From positions 1-12,292 of the forward strand of contig CAZITB010000090.1 in the NCBI GenBank assembly GCA_964542055.1: 12,292 nucleotides of DNA, in the 5' to 3' direction. Both the position numbers and the translations under genes were made by a program. Below are positions 11,945 through 12,292 of this stretch, piece by piece. The stretch comes from CAZITB01 sp964542055 (lineage in GTDB: Bacteria; Planctomycetota; Phycisphaerae; Sedimentisphaerales; CAMDDF01). The notes under the pieces are model-generated. The model was not told the origin of the DNA and made no database searches. It saw only the letters and a list, made by a program, of their open reading frames with translations. Position 1 is the first letter of the stretch; each line of letters starts with the position of its first letter.

Positions 11945-12292
11945 TTATTCTAAGGGTCCGAAACGTTCTTTGGGTTCAACGATCTTGTAAATCTTTCCGA
12001 TTATTTTACCTTTTTTAATAGCACCGAAGTATCTGCTGTCCAAAGCTTTTTTGCTGTTATCGCCCATCATAAAATATTCATCTTCGCCGAGTACAATCTT
12101 ATCTGATGGGGAATTTAAAAGGCCTTTACCGCCGAAAGAGTTGAAATATTTTATTTGAGAATATTCCAGCTTTTTACCATTTATATAAATATAAGGGCTA
12201 TCAATGCTTATCGTTTCGCCGGGTAGACCTATAATTCTAAATAGGGCTTGCTGAATAATCTATATTCAACACTTTATTATTCTTAGCTGTGG
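11945..12292 (-). CDS. lepB: Signal peptidase I, C-terminal part, apparently frameshifted
   Basis: The leftward frame ending at TAA 11947-11945 encodes RIIGLPGETISID, then GEDEYFMMGDNSKKALDSRY and FG, and a tail ending in PKERFGPLE. These match signal peptidase I boxes (GLPGE and GDNSxxSxDSRxFG), so the protein would cleave signal peptides at the inner membrane. The catalytic Ser region lies beyond the window edge. The frame is open only back to 12259, with TAG at 12262-12260 and TGA at 12268-12266 upstream, and no start codon precedes RIIGLPGE. The +1-related frame reads TAKNNKVLNIDYSASPI up to the AAA run at 12239-12241, so one extra base there would explain the break. The residue before RIIGLPGE is Phe (or Ile after correction) where the catalytic Lys (KR) is usual. 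It converges on rsmB with 37 bases between stops and is AT-richer than its neighbours. Confidence 0.7.
12250..12270. repeat. Small inverted repeat at the signal peptidase frame break
   Basis: GCTGAATA (12250-12257) and TATTCAAC (12263-12270) form an 8-bp stem with one G-T pair around a 5-base loop. It lies about 10 bases from the apparent frame break in the signal peptidase gene. Confidence 0.35.

Noticed and set aside
1..12292. CRISPR array, tRNA/rRNA genes or complete insertion sequence
   Set aside because: No regularly spaced identical repeats of 25-40 bases, no tRNA T-loop pattern and no transposase motifs were seen. The heptamer tracts are too short and degenerate for CRISPR.

Overview
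The window reads as ordinary chromosome of a diderm bacterium that makes meso-diaminopimelate (DAP) peptidoglycan. MurE carries the DNPR motif of DAP-adding enzymes, and an LptB-type ABC ATPase points to lipopolysaccharide transport and an outer membrane. A planctomycete, possibly Phycisphaerae, would fit the gene mix and the degenerate heptamer and palindromic repeats between genes. That placement is an inference, because the window has no rRNA or other phylogenetic marker.

Left part (1-1439): a mechanosensitive channel of the MscS family is followed by a 404-base gap filled with palindromes, a heptamer tract and the probable promoter region of the next operon. Centre-left (1440-7331): five same-strand genes are packed with gaps of at most 14 bases. 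They are a SEDS glycosyltransferase (FtsW/RodA), murE, murF (ATGA overlap with murE), a PIG-L/LmbE-type zinc deacetylase and a two-SIS-domain protein. The SIS protein keeps the GlmS isomerase catalytic residues but has no glutaminase domain. The first three make and polymerise the peptidoglycan precursor. The last two suggest amino-sugar chemistry tied to the same operon.

Middle (7332-8219): a repeat-rich spacer carries terminator-like hairpins, then a small leftward cluster. The cluster holds a YgiT-type zinc-finger protein, a decayed DUF4258 partner overlapping its start, and a possible 34-residue membrane peptide. The lptB promoter region follows.

Right part (8220-11907): lptB, def, fmt and rsmB run rightward, combining LPS export with formyl-methionine handling and 16S rRNA methylation. 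At the right edge a convergent signal peptidase I gene enters from outside. Its visible part appears frameshifted and lacks the usual catalytic lysine.

The most unusual signals are four intergenic tracts with 7-base periodicity, a hairpin element present in two inverted copies, a switch from C-rich to G-rich coding inside the SEDS gene, and the PIG-L/SIS pair.
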